In this document: piece after piece, positions 53,419-62,366 of the stretch
Layout: every line of letters starts with the position of its first letter
How positions within the stretch are numbered: the first letter of the stretch is position 1
Assembly: GCA_934718135.1 (NCBI GenBank)
Contig: CAKUZW010000004.1
Coordinates: forward strand, 124,001-188,000
DNA from: an uncultured Candidatus Melainabacteria bacterium
Lineage (GTDB): Bacteria; Cyanobacteriota; Vampirovibrionia; Gastranaerophilales; Gastranaerophilaceae
Reading direction: 5' to 3'
Length of the DNA: 64,000 nt
The notes under the pieces: generated by a model
Told to the model about the DNA's origin: nothing
Seen by the model: only the letters and a program-made list of their open reading frames with translations
The model's database searches: none
Program-made: the position numbers and the translations under genes

Positions 53419-55485
53419 TTAAAATAATACAGTTTGAGGGTAAATCTCTTCAACATAATTTGCCCAATCTTTCACATCAAAAAATCCGATAGCAAATTCT
53501 GCTGTATTTGCACCCAATTGCTGAGCCTCCGGAACTTCGATCGGAGGACCTGCAGGAGTGGAGCGAGACGAATTTTTAGGGTTAGAGATAACGCCGACAC
53601 TTCGTAACAATGTTATTGATAAGGTATTATTAAATACTTCGTACTCATTCAGTCCTTTTGTAATAACCCCTAAACCGTTTGCCCAAACAAATCTTTGACA
53701 AGGAGCAGAGTTTGTTTTTGCTTCAAGCCCTTTTGTTTTAGGAAGATTTTTGCGAATATCATAACTTGCTTCAAAATCTCTTTCAATTAACAAATTCATA
53801 TCTTCTGAGAAGGTCTTTTCAACTGGAGTATCAAAGTTAAACCTTACTTGCCAAATTCGATTTGACAATAAATTTAGCCAATTGATTTTGAAATTTAACA
53901 ACTTTGATTTTTTGTTTAAAAAGATTTCGACAGCAAAAAATGATGTTGTAACTTTTATTGCGGAACGTAAATCCCCTTCATACATAATTTTTGCGGATTT
54001 GATTTCTGCAACTTCGCCCAAATCATCTTCAACAGGACCAAAATTATACGTATCGCCCTTATCTTTATAACGTACAAATTCTATAAAATTCTTGTAACAA
54101 ACTCCATTTGAGTACAAATTCAATTTGCCATTCTCAAATGCAATTTTGATATTTGAATTCTCTAAAGACTCATTTGTTATTTTTAAATCAGACTCTTCTC
54201 CTGTTGAGTTGAATTCTTTTAACAAAGTATAAATTGTTGTATAATCTTCTGTTACAGGAATTTTATTTATATCATAGAGTAATGATTTAGGAAAACCTTT
54301 TCTCTTTGATATTACCTGAGAATTTTCATCAACAGAATCTTTTTCAACAGTTAAAAGTTTATATTTGTCTAAATATTTGAATGTGATTGACATGTTTTCA
54401 GGTTGTGTAACACCGATTTCATTGATAATAGTATCGGCGATTTCAAGAATTTTGTTGTATCTGGTGATGTTTTCTTGATGCACTAAATCTGTTGAACACC
54501 CGCAAATACTATCATGTGCCTGATTTTGGAGCAACAATTTATATGCATATTCAATTGCATTATCATAGGTTGATCCGAAATTAAATTGAATTTTATTTGC
54601 TAAATCCAATTTATAAGAGCATTCTGTATTTAGCTGTTTCAATTTTGTACGTGTTGAATAGGTTCCAGGTAAGATAAATGTTTTAGAGTTGTCTCGAAGC
54701 TCTTCATCAAATTTGTGTTTAAATTTAACGGCATTAAAATAATCAAACGGAGAACCAAGTTCAATTTCGTAATCGTCAAAGTAAAAATTAACGCTTTCGA
54801 TTTGAGATTTTATATCTTCCTGTATTGCCAAATGATCGGCACCTATCGGTAAAAGTAAAGTATCTCCTGATTTTTCGGCAATTTTATCTAAATTATCTTT
54901 TAGAAAGTCCGCTTTTTCCTGCATTGATAAATCAGATGAAAAAATATCCATAAAATACCCGCGAATGAGATTTACGGTATTTACGCCCCGAAAAATAAAT
55001 TCAGACGGCAAATCTCCACACCCACGCCATACCATAGCTTTATCAATATCAAATTCTTTTAAAATAGCAGGAATATTTTGACTATGCCCAAAAGTATCCG
55101 CAAAATATCCGATAAAATCAGTACAACCAAAGTCTTTTGCGATTTTTATACCAATTTCAAGGTTTTTTCTGAAACAAATTCCATCAGTCAAAAATTCATC
55201 AACTAAACAATAAAAAGGGCCTATAAATAATCTTTTTTCAGCAACAAATTTTCGAACCAAATCTTCTTTTTCCGGTCTCAATTCTAAATAATCTAAAAGA
55301 GCTGAAACTTGCCCGTCAAAATAAAATGACGGGATTTTATCCTCTTCAAGATATCTTAAAATATTATCAAAAACCTTAACAAGTCTAAGTCTAAATACTT
55401 CGAATTCTCTATACCATTCTCTATCCCAGTGAGAATGCAAATAAGCAATTACACGTATCTTTTTATTTTTTTTATTAAACATCAT
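53419..55485 (-). CDS. GH38 alpha-mannosidase
   Basis: A 688-residue glycoside hydrolase of family 38, which removes alpha-linked mannose. The Zn-binding motif is LHSHWDREWYREFE near residue 17, the catalytic nucleophile Asp is in YFADTFGHSQNIPAIL near 129, and a further Zn ligand is in NQAHDSICGCSTD near 320. No signal peptide is seen, so it should act in the cytoplasm on imported oligosaccharides. It is shorter than most bacterial GH38 enzymes (about 850-1000 residues), mainly in the C-terminal beta domains. It has no sugar transporter or regulator beside it. Confidence 0.9.
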   Translation of the reverse strand: MMFNKKNKKIRVIAYLHSHWDREWYREFEVFRLRLVKVFDNILRYLEEDKIPSFYFDGQVSALLDYLELRPEKEDLVRKFVAEKRLFIGPFYCLVDEFLTDGICFRKNLEIGIKIAKDFGCTDFIGYFADTFGHSQNIPAILKEFDIDKAMVWRGCGDLPSEFIFRGVNTVNLIRGYFMDIFSSDLSMQEKADFLKDNLDKIAEKSGDTLLLPIGADHLAIQEDIKSQIESVNFYFDDYEIELGSPFDYFNAVKFKHKFDEELRDNSKTFILPGTYSTRTKLKQLNTECSYKLDLANKIQFNFGSTYDNAIEYAYKLLLQNQAHDSICGCSTDLVHQENITRYNKILEIADTIINEIGVTQPENMSITFKYLDKYKLLTVEKDSVDENSQVISKRKGFPKSLLYDINKIPVTEDYTTIYTLLKEFNSTGEESDLKITNESLENSNIKIAFENGKLNLYSNGVCYKNFIEFVRYKDKGDTYNFGPVEDDLGEVAEIKSAKIMYEGDLRSAIKVTTSFFAVEIFLNKKSKLLNFKINWLNLLSNRIWQVRFNFDTPVEKTFSEDMNLLIERDFEASYDIRKNLPKTKGLEAKTNSAPCQRFVWANGLGVITKGLNEYEVFNNTLSITLLRSVGVISNPKNSSRSTPAGPPIEVPEAQQLGANTAEFAIGFFDVKDWANYVEEIYPQTVLF

Positions 55486-55596
55486 AATTTCATATTAGCA
55501 TTTTCTTTATTTAATGGCTAATTGTAAAGATTGCCCGACTTGAGAATGTCGAAAATTATTGAGAGTTTTAATATAAATTTGAATAAAGGGGTAAAA

Positions 55597-56139
55597 ATGA
55601 ATAAATTTGGTATTTTAGGGATAATTATTTTAAGTATTTTTCTTATTGAATTAAGTTCGGATGCATTAATCTCTAATTATGGGCATGATAGTAACAATTA
55701 CAAACTTATAAGTGCTTTTTCTCAAAATTTAGATAATCCTTATGGACAGGATTTGAGTATGGTCGAGGAGTTTTTGTTTAATAAAACGTTTGAAAGTGAA
55801 AATAATGCCGAACGCTTAAACCGCATTGAAGTCCAAATATTTAGGAAGAATTTCCCGACTATGAATATAAGTCAGCGAATGAACAATGTATTAGCAAATT
55901 ATAGGGGTGAATATATGGGATATAATACTTATTCGAGTTCTAAAAATTTAAGAAACAGGATTATAGACAGATTTGTAGGGCAACCGACAGGATTTACTCC
56001 GGCACTATCAAATTCTAATTTTATAAATACATTTGGACCTTCCTATAACAGAGGATTTTACACCGGTAACAACGGTTGGAGATATCAAAATTCTTACAAT
56101 CCGACAATGACCGGTGCCGGAATTCATATTTTAGATTAA
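55597..56139 (+). CDS. Exported orphan protein
   Basis: A 180-residue protein with the signal peptide MNKFGILGIIILSIFLIEL. The middle (SMVEEFLFNKTF... ERLNRIEVQIFRKNFPTMNI) has the layout of a helical unit seen in cyanobacterial and Melainabacterial exported proteins: a short E-x-x-L-F motif, then R-L-x-R-I-E-x-x-I-F. The C-terminal 60 residues are rich in Asn, Tyr and Gly (GPSYNRGFYTGNNGWRYQNS) and probably unstructured. AAAGGGG lies 5-11 nt before the ATG at 55597. The frame is open for 22 codons upstream, but the signal peptide fixes the start. Function unknown. Confidence 0.6.
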   Translation: MNKFGILGIIILSIFLIELSSDALISNYGHDSNNYKLISAFSQNLDNPYGQDLSMVEEFLFNKTFESENNAERLNRIEVQIFRKNFPTMNISQRMNNVLANYRGEYMGYNTYSSSKNLRNRIIDRFVGQPTGFTPALSNSNFINTFGPSYNRGFYTGNNGWRYQNSYNPTMTGAGIHILD

Positions 56140-56229
56140 AAGATGTAAAAAATATGTAAAGGTAATCTAAATTACTTATTTTGATGATACCATATATAAT
56201 GTAGTATTTTTGAAGGAGAGGAAAACAAT

Positions 56230-58074
56230 ATGTGTGGTATTGTCGGATATATAGGGAATAAGCCTGTTGTAGATATATTATTAGACGGACTTGAACAACT
56301 TGAATACAGAGGTTATGATTCTTCAGGTATCGCTGTTAAATGTTCAGACGGAATAAAAGTTTATAAAGCTGTTGGTAAATTAAAGAATTTGAGAGAAGAA
56401 TTGGCTCCTCATGCTTATGGAATTTCAAAAGCAACATTAGGTATCGGCCATATTCGTTGGGCAACCCATGGGGCTCCGACAGTTGTTAATGCACACCCTC
56501 ATACTTGCGGATGCGGAAAACTTGTTGTAGTTCACAATGGCATTATTGAAAATTACAAGGAACTAAAAGCTGAACTTGAAGCAAAAGGTTGTAAATTCCG
56601 TTCTCAAACAGATACTGAGACCGTTGCTTATCTTATTGCAATGATTTATGGTGAAGTTAAAGACCTTACTAAGGCTGTTCAACTTGCAACTAAAAGAATT
56701 CAAGGGGCTTATGCTCTTGGAATTATGCATAATGATGAACCGGATAAACTTGTTGTGACTAAAAGAAATGCTCCATTAGTTATCGGGGTTGGAGAAAATG
56801 AATATTATGCAGCATCTGATGTTCCTGCTATCATTAAACACACTAAAAAAGCTATATATATGAAGGATAATCAGGTTGCAACATTAACTAAGTCATCATT
56901 GAGATTAGAAGATGAATTTGGTAACGAAGTTATTCCTAAAATTGAAGTTCTTCCTTGGGAACCTGTTGCACTAAGCAAAATGGGTTATAAACACTTCATG
57001 TTAAAAGAAATCCACGAACAACCGGATGTAATCAGAAATATTTTAATAGGTAAACTTCACACTTCAGATTCTCCGATTGTGTTAGATGAAGTTAAATTGA
57101 CAAAAGAACATCTTAAAAAGTTAAATCGAATTCAAATCATTGCATGCGGAACATCACTTCACGCCGCAATGGTTGGAAAATACATTATAGAATCATTTTG
57201 CGGAATTCCTGTTGATGTTGAAGCATCGAGTGAATATATTTACCGTAAAACAGTGACTGATGAGCATACTCTTGTTATCGGGGTATCTCAATCAGGTGAA
57301 ACAGCAGATACTTTGACAGCTATCAAACAGGCTAAGGCTAAAGGTTCACATGTTTTAATCATTACAAACAGACCTGATAGTGCAATGGCAAGAGAAGCTG
57401 ACAGTTTAATCCCTGTTAGTGCTGGTATTGAGGTTTCTGTTGCAGCTACAAAATCTTATATTGCACAATTAACATCATTCTATTTATTAGCTTTGTATAT
57501 GGCAGAAACAAAAGAATCTATGCCACAAAAGGATTTGAATGAAATTAAAGCTGAAATGTTAATTCTTCCACAAAAAATCGAACAAATTCTTGCTCATAAA
57601 GAAGAAATCCAAAAATGTGCCAGAAAATATGCAAACACAAGAGATTTTATCTACATCGCAAGAGGAATTAACTACCCTACAGCTCTTGAAGGGGCATTAA
57701 AATTAAAAGAAATCAGTTATATCAATGCTACAGGTTATCCGGCAGGAGAACTTAAACATGGTCCTATTGCAATGCTTGATGAAACAATGCCGGTATTATC
57801 AATTTTGATGCAAGGTTGTGTGTTTGAAAAATTGTTATCTAACAGTGAAGAAGCAAAGGCTCGTAACGCTAGAATGGTTGCTCTTACAAATTCATCTGAT
57901 CCTAAATTAGATGATTTGTTTGATTTTATTATAAGAGTACCTGAAGTTCACGAATTTTTATCTCCAATTGTTGCAACAGTGCCTTTGCAATTGATTGCAT
58001 ATTATATCGCTGAATTCCTAGGAAAAGATGTTGACCAACCTAGAAACTTGGCAAAATCTGTAACTGTAGAGTAA
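56230..58074 (+). CDS. glmS: Glucosamine-6-phosphate synthase
   Basis: A 614-residue glutamine:fructose-6-phosphate amidotransferase, the first step of UDP-GlcNAc synthesis. The nucleophile Cys follows Met1 (MCGIVGYIGN). The glutaminase domain has RGYDSSGIAV and GIGHIRWATHG. Two SIS domains cover about 285-614, with GCGTSLHAAMVGKYIIE-like text (IACGTSLHAAM), VIGVSQSGETADTL near 350 and GELKHGPIAMLDE near 510; it ends DQPRNLAKSVTVE. GGAGAGG precedes the ATG. The 90-bp upstream region is too short and lacks the core of a glmS ribozyme. Confidence 0.97.
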   Translation: MCGIVGYIGNKPVVDILLDGLEQLEYRGYDSSGIAVKCSDGIKVYKAVGKLKNLREELAPHAYGISKATLGIGHIRWATHGAPTVVNAHPHTCGCGKLVVVHNGIIENYKELKAELEAKGCKFRSQTDTETVAYLIAMIYGEVKDLTKAVQLATKRIQGAYALGIMHNDEPDKLVVTKRNAPLVIGVGENEYYAASDVPAIIKHTKKAIYMKDNQVATLTKSSLRLEDEFGNEVIPKIEVLPWEPVALSKMGYKHFMLKEIHEQPDVIRNILIGKLHTSDSPIVLDEVKLTKEHLKKLNRIQIIACGTSLHAAMVGKYIIESFCGIPVDVEASSEYIYRKTVTDEHTLVIGVSQSGETADTLTAIKQAKAKGSHVLIITNRPDSAMAREADSLIPVSAGIEVSVAATKSYIAQLTSFYLLALYMAETKESMPQKDLNEIKAEMLILPQKIEQILAHKEEIQKCARKYANTRDFIYIARGINYPTALEGALKLKEISYINATGYPAGELKHGPIAMLDETMPVLSILMQGCVFEKLLSNSEEAKARNARMVALTNSSDPKLDDLFDFIIRVPEVHEFLSPIVATVPLQLIAYYIAEFLGKDVDQPRNLAKSVTVE

Positions 58075-58089
58075 TTTGAGGATTATTTT

Positions 58090-58266
58090 ATGAATAATCA
58101 AATAGTATCTGATATTGCAATTATTGAGAAACCAAGTGAATTTACCACTCAAAATATTGAACAGATTTTAGAAACACAATATGGAAAACTTATTCGTTGG
58201 GCAATTATTGATGTATTAGATAACAAATTAAAAATAAGTGTTACTTATGAAACAGAAAAAGCATAG
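58090..58266 (+). CDS. Small protein downstream of glmS
   Basis: A 58-residue open frame 15 bp after glmS with TGAGG 10 nt before its ATG. It begins MNNQIVSDIAIIEKPSEF, has QYGKLIRWAIIDVLDNKLKI near residues 30-49 and ends ETEKA. The alternation of hydrophobic residues suggests a small alpha/beta protein. I do not recognise a function, but the good spacing, coupling to glmS and a terminator that overlaps its stop support a real gene. Confidence 0.6.
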   Translation: MNNQIVSDIAIIEKPSEFTTQNIEQILETQYGKLIRWAIIDVLDNKLKISVTYETEKA

Positions 58267-58289
58267 ATAAAATCTATGCTTTTTCTGTT
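58251..58289 (+). terminator. Terminator of glmS operon
   Basis: AACAGAAAAAGCATAGA (58251-58267) pairs perfectly with TCTATGCTTTTTCTGTT (58273-58289), a 17-bp stem with a TAAAA loop. The A/T-rich arms could work in both directions, including for the convergent gene ending at 58313. Confidence 0.8.
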
Positions 58290-58312
58290 TAGAGTAAATG
58301 TATTTTATAAAT

Positions 58313-58723
58313 TTATGCTAAGATTACATTTTTTGTTTGAGATTCAATAGCTGCTGAATCTGTATATTTTTGGTCAATTTGACCTGCTTTATATGCGTGA
58401 TCTTGAACCAATTTTAACAATGCCATGCCACCTGTAATAGCTAAACCAGCAACGCCAAATGCTTTTGGATTTTTAGCTACTTTAGCTGCAAATTTACCCA
58501 AGCCAGTTGCATTTGCTAATTTTGAAATACCTGTACCAAGTTTTGTTGCAATTGATGGCTTAACAACAACGACTCCGGCACCAACACCAAGCAAACTTGC
58601 TTTTATATCTCGTTCCAAATTGTTTTTGAAATGTTCTTTAGCACATTCTGCACGATTTGTCATACTACCTTTTGTTGAATCAACGAATGTTAATACTGGA
58701 CTTGTCATAGAGATTAAAGACAT
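58313..58723 (-). CDS. Small orphan protein with hydrophobic segments
   Basis: A 136-residue protein with no known family. Two Gly-rich hydrophobic stretches (ASLLGVGAGVVVVKPSI at about 42-58 and AFGVAGLAITGGMALLKLV at about 88-106) flank a basic helix (GLGKFAAKVAKNPK). It may insert in a membrane as a hairpin. AAAGGTAGG lies 6 nt before the ATG. It shares its promoter and leader, almost base for base over about 35 bp, with the gene at 24140-24463. Confidence 0.6.
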   Translation of the reverse strand: MSLISMTSPVLTFVDSTKGSMTNRAECAKEHFKNNLERDIKASLLGVGAGVVVVKPSIATKLGTGISKLANATGLGKFAAKVAKNPKAFGVAGLAITGGMALLKLVQDHAYKAGQIDQKYTDSAAIESQTKNVILA

Positions 58724-58774
58724 AATAACCTACCTTTCCTTTTCTACTTTTTAGAAACCTTTTTACCTTACTTC

Positions 58775-58806
58775 TATATAAAGTATTTTTAGAAAAAGAA
58801 ATTGCC
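58775..58806 (-). promoter_or_regulatory. Atypical promoter-like motif, copy 5
   Basis: On the minus strand, GGCAATT (58800-58806), a 16-bp spacer and CTTTATATA (58775-58783). The leader continues GAAGTAAGGTAAAAAGGTT, as after copy 3. Confidence 0.6.
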
Positions 58807-58867
58807 TGAACTAAATGTTCAAGCAAAAGAAATGGTAGTATTATTGCTTTTGAGTGCTTCACAAATC

Positions 58868-59053
58868 TTAATATTCATCAATTTCTATCGCATTAACAGG
58901 GCAACTTAGTGCTGCATCAATACACAAATCTTCTGTTTTATCTATATTTTGTGGATTTACAACAGCTTTATTCCCCTGAATATCAAAAACTTCAGGGTTA
59001 ATAATTGCACATGCTCCACAACCAACACAAGAATCTAAAATAGTAACATTCAT
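58868..59053 (-). CDS. [4Fe-4S] ferredoxin
   Basis: A 61-residue single-cluster ferredoxin. Ligands are C9, C12 and C15 (CVGCGAC) and the Cys of ALSCPVNAIEI near residue 52; another Cys (DLCIDAA) may form a disulfide. It carries electrons in the cytoplasm and resembles the small ferredoxins of anaerobes. The start is the ATG at 59053 with GGAGGA before it. It follows thrB on the same strand after a 79-bp gap. Confidence 0.92.
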   Translation of the reverse strand: MNVTILDSCVGCGACAIINPEVFDIQGNKAVVNPQNIDKTEDLCIDAALSCPVNAIEIDEY

Positions 59054-59132
59054 AAAAATATCCTCCATTGTTTAAGAACATTATGGAGAATACTTATTTA
59101 TATTTAATTAGTAAATTATCTAATGAGTTGGA

Positions 59133-60080
59133 CTAATCTTCATTGGAAATGATTTGAGCACCGTTTTGTTCAACGTTTAGAGTTTTTATATCACTTTTGA
59201 TATTTTGGTCTGTCCAAGTATCTTTGACGATAGAGCGAATTTTGTCTAAATCGGTTTTCTTTGAGATAACAAGGATTGAAGAACCGGCACCACTCAAAAC
59301 ACACCCTAAAACACTATCAATATGTTTTAAGTTGTCCATAATTTTGTCTAATCCGGGAACTAATTTCATTCTATAAGGTTGGTGCAATTTATCATGAAGA
59401 GCTAATTTCATAAGTTCAGCATCTTTTGTATGAACAGCTTCCACAAACATACCGAGTCTTTGAGCGTTAAAAATTGCATCTTTCATCGGAACGTCTTTCG
59501 GTAGAACAGAGCGAGCTATATCAGTTGATAATTCAAAATCCGGAACACAAACAGTTATTGCCCATTCGTTCGGCCAATCAAGTTTTCTGTAAACAACAGA
59601 ACCATCATCTTCTTGAGATGATAACACTAAACCACCAACAATAGCCGGTGTAATATTGTCAGGGTGTCCCTCAATTTCGCAAGCAATAGATAAAAGTGCA
59701 ACTTCATCGGCAGGTTTACCCAAAAGTTCATTAGCCGCAATTAAAGCACCAACAATAACTGATGCACTGCTACCCAAACCTCTTGCAACCGGAATATTTG
59801 AATGAATATTGATTTTCAATTCACTTGGAGTTTGTCCGATAGAATTGTATAACAATTCAACAGCTTTATAAACTAAACTATTTTCATCCAGTGGAATATG
59901 TTCTAAAGACAATTCATCAATAGCGGCACTTTCAGCTATTACATTAATCTCGATTCCTGTCCCGGGAAGTACGGTTTCTTCGATTGTAATTGTATTATAA
60001 ACAGGTAACGCCATACCCAAGCAATCAAATCCTGGACCTAAATTTGCCGTAGTTGCCGGCACTTTTACACTTACTTTCAT
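59133..60080 (-). CDS. thrB: Homoserine kinase
   Basis: A 315-residue GHMP-family kinase that phosphorylates homoserine in threonine synthesis. Marks are VKVPATTANLGPGFDCLGMA at the N-terminus, the ATP loop NIPVARGLGSSASVIVGAL near residue 90, EIEGHPDNITPAIVGGLVLS near 133 and the C-terminal LSGAGSSILVI near 263. No other threonine gene is adjacent. AAAGG is about 15 nt before the ATG. Confidence 0.95.
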   Translation of the reverse strand: MKVSVKVPATTANLGPGFDCLGMALPVYNTITIEETVLPGTGIEINVIAESAAIDELSLEHIPLDENSLVYKAVELLYNSIGQTPSELKINIHSNIPVARGLGSSASVIVGALIAANELLGKPADEVALLSIACEIEGHPDNITPAIVGGLVLSSQEDDGSVVYRKLDWPNEWAITVCVPDFELSTDIARSVLPKDVPMKDAIFNAQRLGMFVEAVHTKDAELMKLALHDKLHQPYRMKLVPGLDKIMDNLKHIDSVLGCVLSGAGSSILVISKKTDLDKIRSIVKDTWTDQNIKSDIKTLNVEQNGAQIISNED

Positions 60081-60151
60081 ATAACTAATCTTAACCTTTC
60101 AATTATAGTTATATTATAACAGGAATAAATAAAAATGCCATTGCTTAACAA

Positions 60152-60916
60152 TTACTCAAAGTATTTAGGTATTCCATTTTGATTTCGAAGTGTACCTTTT
60201 CTGGTATCCTCGCTATCGTATCTTCTTACGCTGGCAGCACCATTATTGTACTTATCAACTTCGTATACTATATCTTCTGATTTTAATTCTTCAAAATTGG
60301 AGTCTTTTGTTGCGGTTGCTCCGTCTTTGTATTTATAAGCTTTTACCGTATATTCATCGTCTCCGTTATCTTCTGTCACTTTGTAACCATCTTTAAAATA
60401 TTCGATAGTTGAACCTTTATTACCGCTTGAAATGATTGCCAAATTACCGTTAACGGAGTAAGTTATTCCGTCTTTTTCATAACTTTCATTTGCTTTGTGA
60501 TATTGGGCGTCATTACACCAAACAGCATCGCCTTTTTCGTTCCGCTCACCAACTTTGTGACCGTTTACGGTTTCTTCTCCATTTGAAGTCGAACCATTGA
60601 AAATTTGAAGAACGCTATCAATCATTGTTCCGGCTAAATCCCACGTCTTGCCAATTAATGAACTGATAGCATCTTTAAAAGTCAAATTATTTGAATTTAT
60701 TCGAGATAACTCATCTTGGGTGAAATCATCATAAGTAATCGTATCTTTGCCAGTTGCGTCTTTTGAGCCGTCCTTATTCCGAGCAGAATAATCAAATAAA
60801 GACTTATCCATAGATTTGAAGTCTTCTTTTATTCCGGAAGACTGATTATTTGTTATTGGTTGCTCGTACTGAGGAGTTTTGCCTTGTACAGACGAGTTAT
60901 TTATCGGTATTGTCAT
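60152..60916 (-). CDS. Orphan protein with beta-rich C-terminus
   Basis: A 254-residue protein starting at the ATG at 60916 (MTIPINNSSVQGKTPQYEQP), with AAGGAT 5-10 nt before it; the frame is open 12 codons further but has no ribosome binding site. Residues 1-75 are polar and Ser/Asn-rich, 80-110 hold a helix (FKDAISSLIGKTWDLAGTMI), and the rest is beta-rich with repeated hydrophobic/Tyr/Lys strands (KDGYKVTEDNGDDEYTVKAY). No signal peptide. I do not recognise the family. The gene has copy 6 of the atypical promoter motif. Confidence 0.6.
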   Translation of the reverse strand: MTIPINNSSVQGKTPQYEQPITNNQSSGIKEDFKSMDKSLFDYSARNKDGSKDATGKDTITYDDFTQDELSRINSNNLTFKDAISSLIGKTWDLAGTMIDSVLQIFNGSTSNGEETVNGHKVGERNEKGDAVWCNDAQYHKANESYEKDGITYSVNGNLAIISSGNKGSTIEYFKDGYKVTEDNGDDEYTVKAYKYKDGATATKDSNFEELKSEDIVYEVDKYNNGAASVRRYDSEDTRKGTLRNQNGIPKYFE

Positions 60917-60932
60917 AATTATCCTTATATAA

Positions 60933-60964
60933 TATATAAAAAATATATACACTCAGGAACTGCA
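60933..60964 (-). promoter_or_regulatory. Atypical promoter-like motif, copy 6
   Basis: On the minus strand, TGCAGTT (60958-60964; 5 of 7 matches to GGCAATT), a 16-bp spacer and TTTTATATA (60933-60941; 8 of 9 matches). The ATG is 16 bp downstream. Confidence 0.45.
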
Positions 60965-60987
60965 CCCATTTCAAATATTGTAACATT

Positions 60988-61016
60988 TTGAAATAAACCC
61001 TAAAAACCTGTATAAT
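60988..61016 (+). promoter_or_regulatory. Consensus promoter 6 nt from start codon
   Basis: TTGAAA (60988-60993), a 17-bp spacer and TATAAT (61011-61016), with exactly 6 nt to the ATG at 61023. No Shine-Dalgarno can fit. This is the clearest leaderless-mRNA signal in the window. Confidence 0.7.
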
Positions 61017-61022
61017 AAGACT

Positions 61023-62210
61023 ATGTATGAATTTCACCCATATTTCACAAATGATGGCTCCGTAGGGCTGTATAATACGGATTTTAAGGATATTTACCAC
61101 AGTGCAACAGGTGCTCTAACGGAAGCATACGAAAAATTTATTTATCCCGTTAATTTTGACCATTTGCTATCCCATAAATCAATCAAAGTTTTAGATATTT
61201 GTTATGGAATTGGTTACAACACAAAAAGTTTTTTAAATTTTCTGTTCGAAAAAAAATTTGGAAAAATGAAATCTCAAAATTTTTCTAAAAAAATATTCTC
61301 TTCCAAACCAAATATCGTTCCGATATATACTAATAATATTTTGAATTTAAATGGGGCGATTTTATCCGTACATAACGATACGATACATACCAATAACGCA
61401 CAAGAGAAACAAAGGTACGAAATTTATATCAAAGCGGTAGATACTGATAAAATTTTGTCATATTTATCTCCCTTTGTAAGAACAGGTGTTAAAAATTTTA
61501 AAAATGAAAATTTAGATTTTGAACATAATAAAATTGATAAATATTTATCTGAACGCGATAGAGTCCAAGCACCTAAAATTAATAACCTGATAAATTTTCT
61601 ACTGCTCGAAAAAATTATTGAAAATAATCCTGAAATATTTGATAATGAGGACTTTATAAATATTTTAAATTCAAATAAATTCGCCCAATATTTTGACCCA
61701 TTTATTCGGTGGTATTTTAACGATTTAAAATCAAACATGTATAAAGTTAAGGCTCTAGACAATCCGATAGCCTTCTTACATAATATATATTATAGGAATG
61801 TATCTAAAAGCTACAAAAACGACCTAAAAACCTATTCGTTATGCGATATTAATTTTGAACTCAAAAACGATGACGCAAGAAAAATTATTCTACAAGACGA
61901 TAATTTGTATAATTTGATATTTTTGGATGCTTTTACGCCATCAAAATGTCCATGTCTTTGGTCTTACGAATTTTTTAAACTACTATTTGAGCATTTGGAA
62001 TGCGATGGAATGATTTTGACTTATTCAACCTCAGCATCAATTAGAAATGCAATGTTAGAAGCCGGATTTGAAATCGGGTACGTTTATAATGAAAGGTTAA
62101 ATAAATATACCGGAACAATTGCAACAAAAGATAAAGAACTTATAAAATATCCCCTCTCAGAATTCGATTTAGGACTTTTAAAAACTAAAGCAGGTAATAT
62201 TTTATCGTGA
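61023..62210 (+). CDS. MnmC-like SAM-dependent methyltransferase, frameshifted at 3' end
   Basis: A 395-codon frame for a Methyltransf_30 (MnmC-type) protein. The N-terminus has the family start YFTNDGSVGLYNTDFKDIYH with ATGALTEAYEKFI, the SAM loop VLDICYGIGYNTKSFLNFL is near residue 58, and NLIFLDAFTPSKCPCLWSYE is near 300. A region of about 130 residues between these, rich in Asn, Lys and Ile, is longer than in most relatives. The frame ends abruptly after KTKAG, where the family normally continues G-I-x-Y-R-D. That continuation is found one frame over at 62197-62319. The family methylates the modified uridine of some tRNAs or acts on unknown substrates. Confidence 0.8.
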   Translation: MYEFHPYFTNDGSVGLYNTDFKDIYHSATGALTEAYEKFIYPVNFDHLLSHKSIKVLDICYGIGYNTKSFLNFLFEKKFGKMKSQNFSKKIFSSKPNIVPIYTNNILNLNGAILSVHNDTIHTNNAQEKQRYEIYIKAVDTDKILSYLSPFVRTGVKNFKNENLDFEHNKIDKYLSERDRVQAPKINNLINFLLLEKIIENNPEIFDNEDFINILNSNKFAQYFDPFIRWYFNDLKSNMYKVKALDNPIAFLHNIYYRNVSKSYKNDLKTYSLCDINFELKNDDARKIILQDDNLYNLIFLDAFTPSKCPCLWSYEFFKLLFEHLECDGMILTYSTSASIRNAMLEAGFEIGYVYNERLNKYTGTIATKDKELIKYPLSEFDLGLLKTKAGNILS

Positions 62211-62319
62211 TGAAAATTTAACAAGCCTTAATGAAGCAATTCTTGATAGAAGAAATCAAGAAGTAAAAAATAGCACTCTAATGTCTACTTCTCATTACAA
62301 CAAACTTAATAAATCATAA
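62197..62319 (+). pseudogene. Displaced C-terminus of the methyltransferase
   Basis: Forty codons in another frame reading IFYRDENLTSLNEAILDRRN... LNKS before a stop. Removing one A from the GGTAATATTTT at 62193-62203 joins it to the upstream frame as KTKAG-IFYRDENL, which matches my recollection of how these methyltransferases end. It may be a real one-base insertion, an assembly error or a frameshift site. Confidence 0.6.
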
Positions 62320-62330
62320 TATTTCTGATG

Positions 62331-62356
62331 TAATATTATTGGTATATACCTAAACG
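62331..62356. promoter_or_regulatory. Motif resembling the pilin-operator palindrome
   Basis: TAATATTATT followed by GGTATATACCTAAA. The first ten bases and the GGTAT...ATACCTAA core match the 34-bp palindrome at 15250-15283, but the right outer arm is missing. It lies just past the 3' end of the small HTH gene on the minus strand. Confidence 0.35.
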
Positions 62357-62366
62357 GTATACTGTA

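Noticed and set aside
56140..56229. glmS ribozyme upstream of glmS
   Set aside because: Only 90 bp separate glmS from the preceding gene, and the conserved ribozyme core is not present.
61424..61762. Minus-strand gene inside the methyltransferase
   Set aside because: Shadow frame of a real gene; the plus-strand frame has the family motifs at both ends.
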